DNA of 64,000 nucleotides from Nocardia brasiliensis NBRC 14402. GTDB taxonomy: Bacteria; Actinomycetota; Actinomycetes; Mycobacteriales; Mycobacteriaceae. Every line of letters starts with the position of its first letter. Position 1 is the stretch's first letter. The DNA is taken from positions 1 to 64,000 of the forward strand of contig NZ_BAFT02000035.1 of the NCBI RefSeq assembly GCF_000308475.2, given 5' to 3'. The translations under genes were made by a program, and so were the position numbers. Shown here piece by piece: positions 1 to 7,713 of this stretch. The notes under the pieces are model-generated. The model had not been told where the DNA came from and did no database searches. It saw nothing but the letters and a program-made list of their open reading frames with translations.

Positions 1-27
1 GGGCGGGACCGTGCGGTCCGGGCCGGA

Positions 28-61
28 CCAGGCCCGCGGCGCTGACGCGGTGCGGGCCTGG
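28..61. repeat. Inverted repeat after the ftsL-like gene
   Basis: Perfect 10-bp arms (CCAGGCCCGC at 28-37 and GCGGGCCTGG at 52-61) enclose a 14-base loop, seven bases past the stop of the ftsL-like gene on the minus strand. No T-run follows. It could attenuate transcription toward the next division gene (ftsI/pbpB is expected outside the window), or it may be chance in very GC-rich DNA. Confidence 0.35.
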
Positions 62-67
62 TCTGCG

Positions 68-871
68 TCACCGTTGGCCTCCGTCACCCGGAAGTGTTTG
101 CGGCTGCGGGCTTTCCAGCAGCGCCTGAGCGGGATCGACAGGCTGGTGCGGCGTTTCGGCCTGCGGCCCGGCCTCGGCCTGTGGCGCGACCGGTACCGGC
201 GACGGCGGCACCGGGCTGGCGGGCACGGGGCTCACCGGTGCCGCATTGGCCTGAATGTTGGTGCCGGGAGCCGGAAGTGGGGCTGGGGTCGGCGTGGTCG
301 TGACCGGCATCACGCGCTCACCGCGCGCCTGGGCGTTGTTCGCGGGCGGCGGCACCGGCGCGGACGGCGACACGTTCAACGGCGGCACCGGTGGCCCCTC
401 CGCCGGCGTGGGCTTGCCGATCACGGTCACGGTGCCGTCCGGGGCGACCACGATGCGGGCCGGATCCTTGGCCGGGATCATGCCGAGCTCGCGGGCGCGG
501 GCGGCCAGCTCGGGCGCGGAATCGGCGCCCTCCACCTCGCGCTGCAGGGCCGCGCGCTCGTCGGCGAGACGCTTGTTGGTGGCCCGGATGTCGCCGAGCT
601 GGTAGCTGTCCTCGGCGGCCCGGGTGGTCAACAGCAGCGTCAAGGCCAAGCCGCAGCCCAGCAGCGCGATGATCGCCACCACGAACGGAATCCGCGTGGC
701 CATGACCGAACCCTGCCGCAGTGGCAGATCGGGTGCGTCCGAACGGCTTTCGGCGCGCGTCCGGCGCCGTGCGTAGGCCCGCTGCGCGGCGCCCGACTTC
801 ACCCGCTCGGACTCGTGCGCCCGGCGCGCGATGCGCCCGGGCGTCTGAACGGTCCGCGTCCGAATGCTCAT
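68..871 (-). CDS. ftsL: FtsL-like bitopic membrane division protein (Rv2164c type)
   Basis: A 267-residue protein with a basic cytoplasmic N-terminus (1-60), one membrane segment near 61-83, a short coiled coil near 87-115, the ELAARARELGMIPA stretch typical of FtsL/FtsB-type proteins, then a long Pro/Ala-rich extracytoplasmic tail. It follows rsmH in the order mraZ-rsmH-ftsL, the position of the mycobacterial proline-rich protein Rv2164c, which acts as FtsL in the FtsQLB septal complex. The ATG at 871 overlaps the stop of a mini-ORF (ATGA), so translation is probably coupled. Sequence similarity in FtsL is weak; the name rests on topology and position. Confidence 0.8.
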   Translation of the reverse strand: MSIRTRTVQTPGRIARRAHESERVKSGAAQRAYARRRTRAESRSDAPDLPLRQGSVMATRIPFVVAIIALLGCGLALTLLLTTRAAEDSYQLGDIRATNKRLADERAALQREVEGADSAPELAARARELGMIPAKDPARIVVAPDGTVTVIGKPTPAEGPPVPPLNVSPSAPVPPPANNAQARGERVMPVTTTPTPAPLPAPGTNIQANAAPVSPVPASPVPPSPVPVAPQAEAGPQAETPHQPVDPAQALLESPQPQTLPGDGGQR

Positions 872-948
872 GACTGCGCCTCGCTGGCGCTCGGCTCCAT
901 CATGTGCATGGCACGCTGGCACATGATTCGCTCACTTCGTTCTCTCAT
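868..948 (-). CDS. MIRU-like mini-ORF before ftsL (26 aa)
   Basis: Short frame beginning MRERSER and ending PSASEAQS. Its ATG overlaps the stop of the upstream 81-codon frame and its TGA overlaps the ftsL ATG, so both ends are ATGA. The same beginning and end recur in the mini-ORF at 36330-36413. This is the design of mycobacterial MIRU elements: a repeat carrying a coupling ORF inserted into an intercistronic overlap. It is more likely a translational bridge than a functional peptide. Confidence 0.55.
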   Translation of the reverse strand: MRERSERIMCQRAMHMMEPSASEAQS

Positions 949-1190
949 GTTCCAGTCCCCTCGAGAGTCTGTGCGGGACGTCCGGCCTCCCTTGTCCAGG
1001 CCCCGCACCCGGTCCGCCGGAAGACGACAGCGGCTGCGTGTCTCTCCCGGCCTCCTGCGAACGATGCGGGACGGACCCGCATCGGCTCAGCCGAAGGAGC
1101 GCACGCCTGGACGTGTCTCGATCGGCCACGTGTCCATGTGGGCCATCCGCGCTCGGCCACGAGGGCGAGCGCCACGGGTACGCGTCTCAT
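945..1190 (-). CDS. Small frame filling the rsmH-ftsL junction (81 aa)
   Basis: The frame starts at an ATG that overlaps the rsmH stop (ATGA at 1190-1187) and stops in an ATGA overlapping the next mini-ORF. The product is Arg/Ala-rich with no recognisable domain, signal or membrane segment. Gene status is doubtful: it may only keep ribosomes moving through an insertion between rsmH and ftsL. The exact overlap at both ends is the only argument for it. Confidence 0.3.
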   Translation of the reverse strand: MRRVPVALALVAERGWPTWTRGRSRHVQACAPSAEPMRVRPASFAGGRERHAAAVVFRRTGCGAWTREAGRPAQTLEGTGT

Positions 1191-2176
1191 CCCCGCTCCT
1201 GGATTCGCTCAGCGGCGCGCATCCGAACCGGAGCGGCGCGCGGGTTCTCCTCGATCTCCGCCTCGGTCGCCTTCTCGGCGCCGCGGGTCAGCATCCGGAA
1301 TTCCGGTCCCATGCCCGGCAATTCGACGGGCAGATCCACCGGGGTCCGGGAGGCCGCGCGCGGCGCGAACTCCTGCTTGACCACCTTGTCTTCCAGCGAC
1401 TGATACGACATGACGACGATCCGGCCGCCCACCCGCAGCGCGTCCAGGGCGGCGGGCAGCGCGGCGCGCAGCGAATCGAGCTCGCTGTTCACCTCCACCC
1501 GCAACGCCTGGAAGGTGCGTTTGGCCGGATGCCCGCCGGTCCGCCGGGTCGCGGCAGGGATCGTCGCATACAGCAGTTCGACCAGCTCGGCGCTGGTGGT
1601 GAACGGCTGCTGCTGACGACGGCGCAGCACCTCGGAGGCGATCTTGCCCGCGAAGCGTTCCTCCCCATAGGTTTTCAGCACCCGGGCCAGATCGCCGTGG
1701 CTGTAGGTGTTGAGCACATCGGCGGCGGTCGGGCCGGTGGTCGGGTCCATCCGCATGTCCAGCGGCGCGTCGATCGAGTACGCAAAACCGCGGTCGGCCT
1801 CGTCGAGCTGCATCGACGACACACCCAGGTCCATCAGGATGCCGGAGACCGAGCCGACGGCGCTCAGCCCCGCCTCGCTCAACGCGTCGGCGATGCCGTC
1901 ATATCGGGTGTGCACCAAGGTGATTCGGTCGGCGAACGGGGCGAGCCGGTCACCGGCCAGTTTCAGCGCCGTGGTGTCGCGGTCCAGCCCCACCAGCCGC
2001 AGGCCCGGATAGGTGCGCAGGAAATGTTCGGCGTGCCCGCCTAATCCGAGGGTCGCGTCGAGGTAGACCGCGCCCGGCTCGGTGAGCGCGGGACCGAGCA
2101 GCGCATCGGCACGGCCGAGCAGAACGGGAATATGGCGAGGCTCACGCGGGTCGTCCAGGTGCTGTCCATGGTTCAC
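1187..2176 (-). CDS. rsmH: 16S rRNA (cytosine-1402-N4)-methyltransferase RsmH
   Basis: RsmH (MraW) transfers a methyl group from SAM to N4 of C1402 in the ribosomal P site. Visible family features are HIPVLL near the start, the SAM-binding [40 protein letters not shown] and [11 protein letters not shown], the last having Gln where many bacteria have His. I place the start at GTG 2176, five bases after GGGAGG; a longer frame reaches 2239 but adds a low-complexity N-terminus without SD. Length (329 aa) fits the family. It lies between mraZ and ftsL in the usual division-cluster order. Confidence 0.93.
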   Translation of the reverse strand: MNHGQHLDDPREPRHIPVLLGRADALLGPALTEPGAVYLDATLGLGGHAEHFLRTYPGLRLVGLDRDTTALKLAGDRLAPFADRITLVHTRYDGIADALSEAGLSAVGSVSGILMDLGVSSMQLDEADRGFAYSIDAPLDMRMDPTTGPTAADVLNTYSHGDLARVLKTYGEERFAGKIASEVLRRRQQQPFTTSAELVELLYATIPAATRRTGGHPAKRTFQALRVEVNSELDSLRAALPAALDALRVGGRIVVMSYQSLEDKVVKQEFAPRAASRTPVDLPVELPGMGPEFRMLTRGAEKATEAEIEENPRAAPVRMRAAERIQERG

Positions 2177-2372
2177 CTCGACCTCCCGGGATCTGCCTCG
2201 CTTCGTCGCGCACCGCGCACGGGTCGCCTTGTTCCGCAATGCTTTTGCATAAGAAACCGTTGCCGGAGACGAATGCCCCGTGGTCTCTGACCGAGCCGCG
2301 GCACCTGGCGTCGGGGAAGTACGTCAGGGTCCGCGTCCGGGCAGAGGCCGCGCGGCACTCGTTCGCTCGGGG

Positions 2373-2804
2373 CTAGAAGATTCCGCCCAGCGACTCGTCT
2401 CTCGCTTGCGAGAAGTCCTCCTCGTGCTCGGCGAGGTAGGAGTCCCACGCCTGCTTGTCCCATATTTCGAGGAAATCGACCGAGCCGATCACCACGCAAT
2501 CCCGTTGCAGGTTCGCGTAGCGACGATGTTCGGCCGACAACACGATCCGGCCCTGCGCGTCCGGACGCTGTTCGTCCGTACCGGCCGCGAGTGCCCGGAC
2601 GAACGCGCGGGCCTGCGGGTTACTCCGAGACGCCGCCGCGGCTCGCCGGGCGAGCGCGGTGAACTCTTCTCTGGGGTACACGGCAAGGCTGTGGTCTTGA
2701 CCCTTCGTGACCATCAACCCTCCCGCCAGATCGTCTCGAAATTTCGCAGGCAACGTGAGTCGCCCCTTGTCGTCCAAGCGAGGTGTGTAGGTACCGAGAA
2801 ACAA
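2373..2804 (-). CDS. mraZ: Transcriptional regulator MraZ
   Basis: MraZ is a ring-forming DNA-binding protein that controls the division and cell-wall cluster through GTGGG direct repeats. The 143-residue product has the two AbrB-like half-repeats: [17 protein letters not shown] near 11-27 and [16 protein letters not shown] in the second half. The start is TTG at 2804, preceded by GGGAGG at a 7-base spacing, and the encoded [14 protein letters not shown] is the canonical N-terminus. Its own promoter contains a MraZ box, so it is probably autorepressed. Confidence 0.95.
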   Translation of the reverse strand: MFLGTYTPRLDDKGRLTLPAKFRDDLAGGLMVTKGQDHSLAVYPREEFTALARRAAAASRSNPQARAFVRALAAGTDEQRPDAQGRIVLSAEHRRYANLQRDCVVIGSVDFLEIWDKQAWDSYLAEHEEDFSQARDESLGGIF

Positions 2805-2860
2805 CTCGATACCTCCCTAGTCGATCACCTCGATGGTCGGCCTTTCCTGTGGTGCGCGCT

Positions 2861-2890
2861 CCACATTACCCCACTTTCCCCCACTTTCAA
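2861..2890 (-). promoter_or_regulatory. mraZ promoter with embedded MraZ box
   Basis: On the minus strand a -35 TTGAAA (2890-2885) and a -10 TAATGT (2868-2863) are 16 bases apart. The spacer and -10 contain GTGG-type repeats with a 10-base period (AGTGGGGGAA, AGTGGGGTAA, TGTGGA), the known MraZ-binding pattern. MraZ bound here would block RNA polymerase. The predicted RNA start is near 2856, leaving about 50 bases before the TTG start. Confidence 0.8.
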
Positions 2891-3081
2891 TCGAAACCGC
2901 CGGTGATCTGGCTCCCCGCTCAGACGATTCCGCAGGTCATCCCAGCTATCACCCAGGTGGAGAACTTTTTGCGTGTTCTGCCGACACGCACGGTACGCCT
3001 GGACAAACGCCCGGAAACACCCAGCAAACACCCCAGGTGCGGTCCGGCTCGGCCGATGACGGGGTGATGCGGGGGAACCGC

Positions 3082-3155
3082 GTGGGGCGGTGTGGGGAAT
3101 CTTGGTGGGGCGAGGTGGGGGATCTCGGTGGGGCCGGGTGGGGATCTTGATGGGA
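3082..3155 (+). repeat. 23-bp tandem array of paired GTGGGG motifs
   Basis: GTGGGG begins at 3082, 3092, 3105, 3115, 3128 and 3138: three 23-bp units, each with two motifs 10 bases apart, and a degenerate ATGGGA at 3150. The 10-base pairing equals MraZ half-site spacing. The array lies 190-270 bp upstream of the mraZ promoter and in the opposite orientation. No gene is seen in 2805-3294; besides the promoter, this array and the stem-loop at 3171, it holds nothing recognisable. Confidence 0.6.
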
Positions 3156-3170
3156 CCACCGCGGACGCGA

Positions 3171-3209
3171 GACGGCGACGCCGCACCTCGTCGGTGCGGC
3201 GTCGCCGTC
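3171..3209 (-). terminator. Stem-loop terminator after the DUF3040 gene
   Basis: A perfect 17-bp stem (3171-3187 with 3193-3209) closes a TCGTC loop, about 90 bases past the DUF3040 stop. There is no U-tract, as is common for actinobacterial hairpins. It would insulate the mraZ control region from upstream transcription. Confidence 0.7.
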
Positions 3210-3294
3210 TGTGCTGAAGTTGTCAGGCTACGAGCAAGCCGTTCGTCGCGGTGGGTGCGAATCGCCAGACCCGAACCGAACCCGCTGGCGAGCG

Positions 3295-3720
3295 CTACTC
3301 CTGCTCGAACCGGCGCCGGAAGCGATCTTCCATGCGCTCGGAGAAGCCGCCCGACTTTCGTTGGCGGCTACGCCCACTCGGTCCGCTGCTCGGACCACCG
3401 GGAGCGGCATCGCCGCCGGACCGATCGCCCTTGGTGATGCCCTTGGATCCGCCGAGCAGCAGGAGCACGCCCGCGGCGAACATCACGATGAATCCGACCA
3501 GACTGATGATCGGAAAGCCGCCCGGCTTCACTGGAGCAGCGATGCCGGCGACGAGTAGAAACAGACCAAGGACGAACAAGGCCGCGGCCTGGAGTCTGCG
3601 ACGACTCGAGGTCGAGCGAAGGCGTCCGCCGCGGACGGACGACGCGAACTTCGGATCCTCAGCATAGAGCGCGCTCTCGATCTGTTCGAGCATGCGCTGC
3701 TCGTGCTCGGAGAGTGGCAC
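3295..3720 (-). CDS. DUF3040 membrane protein (Rv2169c type)
   Basis: A 141-residue protein starting VPLSEHEQRMLEQIESALYAEDPKFA, the signature of DUF3040, followed by two membrane segments (LFVLGLFLLVAGIAAPV and ISLVGFIVMFAAGVLLLL) and a basic, glycine-rich tail. Function is unknown; the family regularly sits beside mraZ in actinobacteria. GTG at 3720 is preferred over the ATG at 3801 because GGGAGG lies four bases upstream and the DUF begins exactly there. Confidence 0.87.
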   Translation of the reverse strand: MPLSEHEQRMLEQIESALYAEDPKFASSVRGGRLRSTSSRRRLQAAALFVLGLFLLVAGIAAPVKPGGFPIISLVGFIVMFAAGVLLLLGGSKGITKGDRSGGDAAPGGPSSGPSGRSRQRKSGGFSERMEDRFRRRFEQE

Positions 3721-3746
3721 GGTACCTCCCCCGGCACTAGGCGTGG

Positions 3747-3792
3747 CTGTCGCCTCCGGGTAGGCGACAGATAGCCGACCTTGGCGGCTATC
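3747..3792. repeat. Two abutting stem-loops between HEPN and DUF3040 genes
   Basis: The first stem pairs CTGTCGCC (3747-3754) with GGCGACAG (3763-3770). The second pairs GATAGCCG (3770-3777) with CGGCTATC (3785-3792). The two perfect 8-bp hairpins share base 3770. They lie after the HEPN stop and just before the DUF3040 start on the same strand, so they could terminate the first transcript or sit in the leader of the second. Confidence 0.45.
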
Positions 3793-3867
3793 TCCCACCA
3801 ATGATACGAGTTCGATCAGGGGCGTACCACCTAGTCGACCATAACTATGCGGTCGTGCCGCCTGTCA

Positions 3868-4308
3868 CTATCCGGTCAAGCCGCCCGTCCAGCCCGGCGC
3901 GGGTCGCAAACGGGCTGATGCGGACAGCAGATCTTCCACGTCGTGCAGGAATGCGCCTACCCGCGAAGAGAACTCGTCGGCCTCGTCGTCGTCGACATCA
4001 CGATCGAGTCCGGCCTCCAGCGCGGCGCGCAACTCCGAGCGCGAGCTGAAGTAATCGGCCCACATCGTGAACTCGGGCGCGGCGCCCTGCATGAGCACCC
4101 ACGCGTTGCGCGAACGCGCCCGCGGCGCGTTGTCCGCTCCGGTGAGCGCGATCACCGCGCCCGCGCCCCGCAACGCGGCGAGATAGGCGGTGCGGAATCG
4201 TTCCCGCGGGTCTCGCTCCCCCGCGGCCTGCATGAGCAGGCCATCCGCTCGCTTCAGGAGCTTGCCCGCACGACCGGGCTGCCCCGGATGTTCGATCCGA
4301 CCAGACAT
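3868..4308 (-). CDS. SAV_6107-type HEPN domain protein
   Basis: A 146-residue, largely helical protein with LLKRADGLLMQAA, FRTAYLAALRGAGAVIAL, NAWVLMQGAAPEFTMWADYFSSRSELRAALE and a C-terminal VEDLLSASARLR, resembling the SAV_6107 HEPN family. No RxxxxH RNase motif is evident, so ribonuclease activity is not implied. The ATG at 4308 is chosen; GGAG lies too close to it, so the start is uncertain. It is divergent from the GNAT gene, with a LexA-like site in the shared 145-bp gap. Confidence 0.7.
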   Translation of the reverse strand: MSGRIEHPGQPGRAGKLLKRADGLLMQAAGERDPRERFRTAYLAALRGAGAVIALTGADNAPRARSRNAWVLMQGAAPEFTMWADYFSSRSELRAALEAGLDRDVDDDEADEFSSRVGAFLHDVEDLLSASARLRPAPGWTGGLTG

Positions 4309-4362
4309 CTCCGGAGTCCCTTCACGACCTGAGCACCTGGAGCCAACACAGCCTTGGTGTGA

Positions 4363-4378
4363 CCGAACAGGTATTCGA
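4363..4378. promoter_or_regulatory. Candidate LexA (SOS) box
   Basis: CGAAC-AGGT-ATTCG at 4364-4377 matches nine of ten core positions of the actinobacterial SOS box CGAAC-N4-GTTCG. It lies between the divergent HEPN and GNAT genes. A chance match is possible. Confidence 0.35.
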
Positions 4379-4453
4379 ACGTTTGAATTGAGATTGAATA
4401 TAGAGACGCCCACCGACAAACTTCCGCGCCTGCGCTGTGGACCGACGAGAGTT

Positions 4454-5086
4454 ATGACCGCCGTCAAGCCCAATCACACTCCCGCACCCGTCGTCGTCGA
4501 CCTCTCCGTCGCGACCCTGCGCTCCCGGCTGCACGATGCGCTGGCGGTGTACGTCGCGGCGATGGACTATCCGCGCGGCACCGAACACCATCGCGCGCCC
4601 ATGTGGACCGAGCACACCACCCGGGCCGGGTGGCAGGCGGTCGCCGCGGTGGTCCCCGAGGATTCCGGCGAGGTCGACCTACGTTCGGCGCCCATCGTGG
4701 CGATCGCCTACGGCTACCGGGGCGCGGCGCACCAGTGGTGGCACCAGCAGGTGCACAGCGGGATGCGGCGCTCCGGCTGGCCGGAACACTCTGCGCGCGA
4801 GCTCCTTTCGGATTACTTCGAACTGACCGAGCTGCACGTGCACCCCACCGCACAGGGTCGCGGCATCGGCGCCACGCTGCTCGAACGGCTGCTGCGCGAC
4901 CGCCCCGAACAGGCGGTGCTGCTGTCCACACCCGAGGTGGACGGGGAGGACAACCGGGCCTGGCGGCTGTATCGACGCCAGGGATTCGGCGACGTGGTGC
5001 GGAATTTCGTGTTCGCGGGCGACAACCGGCCCTTCGCCATCCTCGGCCGGCGGTTGCCGCTCTACGGGACGGCCGAGCAGCCGTGA
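4454..5086 (+). CDS. GNAT family N-acetyltransferase (Rv2170 type)
   Basis: A 210-residue acetyl-CoA-dependent acyltransferase. The GNAT core is clear at 125-148: ELHVHPTAQGRGIGATLLERLL, with the Q/RxxGxG/A acetyl-CoA loop at 134-140; NRAWRLYRRQGF near 167-178 is the usual motif B region. It occupies the position of M. tuberculosis Rv2170, which I recall being reported as a protein lysine acetyltransferase; the substrate here cannot be read. The ATG at 4454 fits the domain boundary. The carotenoid oxidase gene follows seven bases after the stop. Confidence 0.85.
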   Translation: MTAVKPNHTPAPVVVDLSVATLRSRLHDALAVYVAAMDYPRGTEHHRAPMWTEHTTRAGWQAVAAVVPEDSGEVDLRSAPIVAIAYGYRGAAHQWWHQQVHSGMRRSGWPEHSARELLSDYFELTELHVHPTAQGRGIGATLLERLLRDRPEQAVLLSTPEVDGEDNRAWRLYRRQGFGDVVRNFVFAGDNRPFAILGRRLPLYGTAEQP

Positions 5087-5093
5087 GGGTCAC

Positions 5094-6659
5094 GTGACGG
5101 TCGTCGTCGTAGGTTCCGGTCACAACGCGCTGGTCGCCGCCTGCTACCTGGCGCGCGCCGGGCACGCGGTCGAGGTGCTCGAACGCGACGACGTGCTCGG
5201 CGGCGCGGTGTCGACGGTCGAGCGGTTCCCCGGCCATCAGGTCGACCGGGGGTCCTCCGCCCACATCATGATCCGGCACACCGGGATCATCGAAGAACTC
5301 GAGCTGGCCGACTTCGGACTGCGCTACATCGACTGTGACCCATGGGGTTTCACCCCCGCCGTCGGCGATCGCGCGCCCCTGGTCTTCCACCGTGATCTCG
5401 ACGCCACCTGCGCGTCCATCGCCGCGGCCTGCGGCGACCGTGAGGCCGCGGCGTACCGGCGCTTCGTCGAGGTGTGGGGTCCGCGCAGCGCCCGGGTGAT
5501 GCGCGCGTTCCGCGGCGGCCCGACACCGGGCCGGCTGATGCGCTCGTTCTGGGGGCTGGACGCGAAGAACGGCGGCAGCGCGCTCTCCCGCGAGTTCCTG
5601 CAGTCCGGTGACGCCTTGCTGGACAGCTCCTTCGAGGACGAACGGCTCAAGGCGTCGCTGGCCTGGTTCGGCGCGCAGTCCGGGCCGCCGATGTCGGAAC
5701 CCGGCACCGCGCCGATGGTCGGATTCGCCGCGCTGATGCACACCCTGCCGCCCGGGCGTGCGGTCGGCGGCAGTGGCGCACTGGCCGCGGCGCTGGTCGC
5801 CCGGCTGCGCTCGGACGGCGGCGTGGTGACGGCGGGCGACGCGGTGACCAGCCTGCGTCGCACCGGCAACGGCTGGCGGGTGCGCACCGCCGCGGGCCGA
5901 GACCTGCACGCCGACAAGGTGATCGCGGGCACCCATGTGCTGACCACGCTGGACCTGTTGCGCGACGGCGGATTCGACGCGGCGGTGCTCGAGGATTGGC
6001 GGCGGCGCATCCGGGTCGGCCCCGGCATCGGCATGGTGGTGCGGGCGGCCACCAGCGGGTTGCCGCACTACCCCGGCAGCTCCCCCGACGAATCAGCCAG
6101 GGGCCTGCAATTTCTCGTCTCCGATCGCAGGCAGCTGCGGCTCGCGCACGGCGCGGCCACTGCCGGTGACCTGCCGCCGCGCCCGGTGGTGCTGGCGATG
6201 AGCTTCAGCGCGCTGGACCCGAGCATCGCCGCGCCCGGCGAACATCAGCTCTCGCTATGGGCGCAGTGGCATCCCTACCGGCTGGCCGACGGCAGCGCCT
6301 GGGCGGCGCACGCGGAACGCGAAGCGGATCGGATCATCGCCGAAGTCGACTCCTATGCACCGGGTTTCGCCGGCTCGGTGCTGCGTCGCCACGTGCAGAC
6401 GCCGGTCGATCTGGAGCGGGAGATGGGTCTGCTCGGCGGCAATGTGATGCACGTGGAGATGTCGCTGGATCAGATGATGCTGTGGCGGCCGCTGCCGGAG
6501 CTGTCCGGGCAGCGGGTGCCCGGTGCGCCCGGTCTGTATCTCACCGGCGCGTCCACCCACCCGGGCGGCGGGGTCTCGGGGGCGAGTGGTCGCAGTGCGG
6601 CCGCATTGCTGCTGCGCGATCAGCGGCGCAGCCGATTCGCGTTGCCGCGCAGGCGATGA
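5094..6659 (+). CDS. CrtO-like carotenoid oxidoreductase (FAD-dependent)
   Basis: A 521-residue member of the phytoene-desaturase-like FAD family. The dinucleotide fold is at the N-terminus (VVVVGSGHNALVAACYLARAG, then the LERDDVLGGAV loop) and the C-terminal GLYLTGASTHPGGGVSGASG is the family's second FAD motif. Sequence style resembles CrtO-type ketolases/PYROXD2 proteins rather than classical CrtI, which is encoded at 31550. Overlap with a CruF-like gene (ATGA) supports a role in carotenoid modification, such as ketolation. A GTG lies at 5094-5096. Substrate and product are inference. Confidence 0.75.
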   Translation: MTVVVVGSGHNALVAACYLARAGHAVEVLERDDVLGGAVSTVERFPGHQVDRGSSAHIMIRHTGIIEELELADFGLRYIDCDPWGFTPAVGDRAPLVFHRDLDATCASIAAACGDREAAAYRRFVEVWGPRSARVMRAFRGGPTPGRLMRSFWGLDAKNGGSALSREFLQSGDALLDSSFEDERLKASLAWFGAQSGPPMSEPGTAPMVGFAALMHTLPPGRAVGGSGALAAALVARLRSDGGVVTAGDAVTSLRRTGNGWRVRTAAGRDLHADKVIAGTHVLTTLDLLRDGGFDAAVLEDWRRRIRVGPGIGMVVRAATSGLPHYPGSSPDESARGLQFLVSDRRQLRLAHGAATAGDLPPRPVVLAMSFSALDPSIAAPGEHQLSLWAQWHPYRLADGSAWAAHAEREADRIIAEVDSYAPGFAGSVLRRHVQTPVDLEREMGLLGGNVMHVEMSLDQMMLWRPLPELSGQRVPGAPGLYLTGASTHPGGGVSGASGRSAAALLLRDQRRSRFALPRRR

Positions 6660-7657
6660 ACGGGCCGACCGAGGCGATGACGGGGCAGCCGACAAAGGTT
6701 CCGGTCGCCCCACCCGTCGCGCCGACCGAGGTGGCACCGAATCGCGGCGCAACATCGGCAGCACAGTCGCAGACCGAGGCACTCGGCACCGAACCCGCAG
6801 TCCGGCGGACGGCACGGTTCCTCGTGCCCGCCGCGTACGCGGTGCTGCTGGTGCTCGCGCAGATCAGTTATCCGCTGACTTCGGGCACCGGCCGCGATCG
6901 GGTCACCGTGGTTGTCGTACTGCTTTCGGCGGGTACAGCGTTGGCGCATGCGACGGCGACCCGGGGGCTCCGGTTCGCGCTCGGGTTCGCGGTGATCGTG
7001 TCGGGGCTCGGGCTGCTCGCCGAGATCGTCGGCACGGCAACGGGTTTGCCGTTCGGGTGCTATGCGTACGCGGCGGACCGGCTCGGGCCTGCACTGAGCG
7101 GGGTGCCGCTGGTGGTCGCGCTGGCCTGGACCGGCGGGCTCTATCCGGTGTGGGTGGTGGCCGGGCTGCTGGTGCGCGGCCCCGTGCGGCGGATCGGGCT
7201 CACCGCGATCGGCGCGATCGGCTGGGATCTGTTCCTCGATCCGCAGATGGTCGCCGACGGACAGTGGACCTGGTGCGCCACCGACGCCGGACTGCCCGGA
7301 CTCGCGCACATCCCGTACACCAACTACCTCGGCTGGTTCGGCGTGGCGCTGGTGATGGGCGCACTGCTCACCGTATGGGCCCGCCGCACGGCGGCGTCTG
7401 CGGGGCTCGACAATTTGTCAGCAGGGCTCGACAGGACAACACCCGGATCGGACTCCGAAATCGACGTGCTGGTGCCCGTCGCCGTGTTCCTGTGGACATG
7501 GCTCGGGTCGGCGCTCGCGCACGCGGTGTTCCTCGGACTGCCCTACTCCGCCTGCTACGGCGGAATCGGGCTCGGTCTGCTCGGTGTTCCGCTGCTGCTG
7601 CGGTACCGCCGGCGGTACGAAAACCGAGGCCTACGCGCTGCCCGCACAGCCCGATGA
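6656..7657 (+). CDS. CruF-like carotenoid biosynthesis membrane protein
   Basis: A 333-residue polytopic protein with a ~50-residue Pro/Ala/Thr-rich N-terminus and about seven hydrophobic segments. GLPFGCYAYAADRLGPALSGVPLVVALAW and WDLFLDPQMVADGQWTWC followed by IPYTNYLGWF are hallmarks of the carotenoid biosynthesis protein family that includes bisanhydrobacterioruberin hydratase CruF, which hydrates carotenoid end groups. The ATG at 6656 overlaps the stop of the CrtO-like gene. Two short GLDNLSAGLD-type repeats sit in a cytoplasmic loop near the C-terminal third. Exact reaction not determined. Confidence 0.8.
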   Translation: MNGPTEAMTGQPTKVPVAPPVAPTEVAPNRGATSAAQSQTEALGTEPAVRRTARFLVPAAYAVLLVLAQISYPLTSGTGRDRVTVVVVLLSAGTALAHATATRGLRFALGFAVIVSGLGLLAEIVGTATGLPFGCYAYAADRLGPALSGVPLVVALAWTGGLYPVWVVAGLLVRGPVRRIGLTAIGAIGWDLFLDPQMVADGQWTWCATDAGLPGLAHIPYTNYLGWFGVALVMGALLTVWARRTAASAGLDNLSAGLDRTTPGSDSEIDVLVPVAVFLWTWLGSALAHAVFLGLPYSACYGGIGLGLLGVPLLLRYRRRYENRGLRAARTAR

Positions 7658-7713
7658 ACCTCGTTCCGCCCGTCGCGTGGGCATCTGGACGAACGGCCTG
7701 GCACGATGTCTGC

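Noticed and set aside
11..2044. Long plus-strand frame opposite ftsL and rsmH
   Set aside because: Shadow frame of two well-supported minus-strand genes; product is low-complexity Arg/Gly/His.
3082..3155. CRISPR-like array
   Set aside because: Three 23-bp degenerate units without distinct spacers and without cas genes; better explained as clustered GTGGGG motifs.
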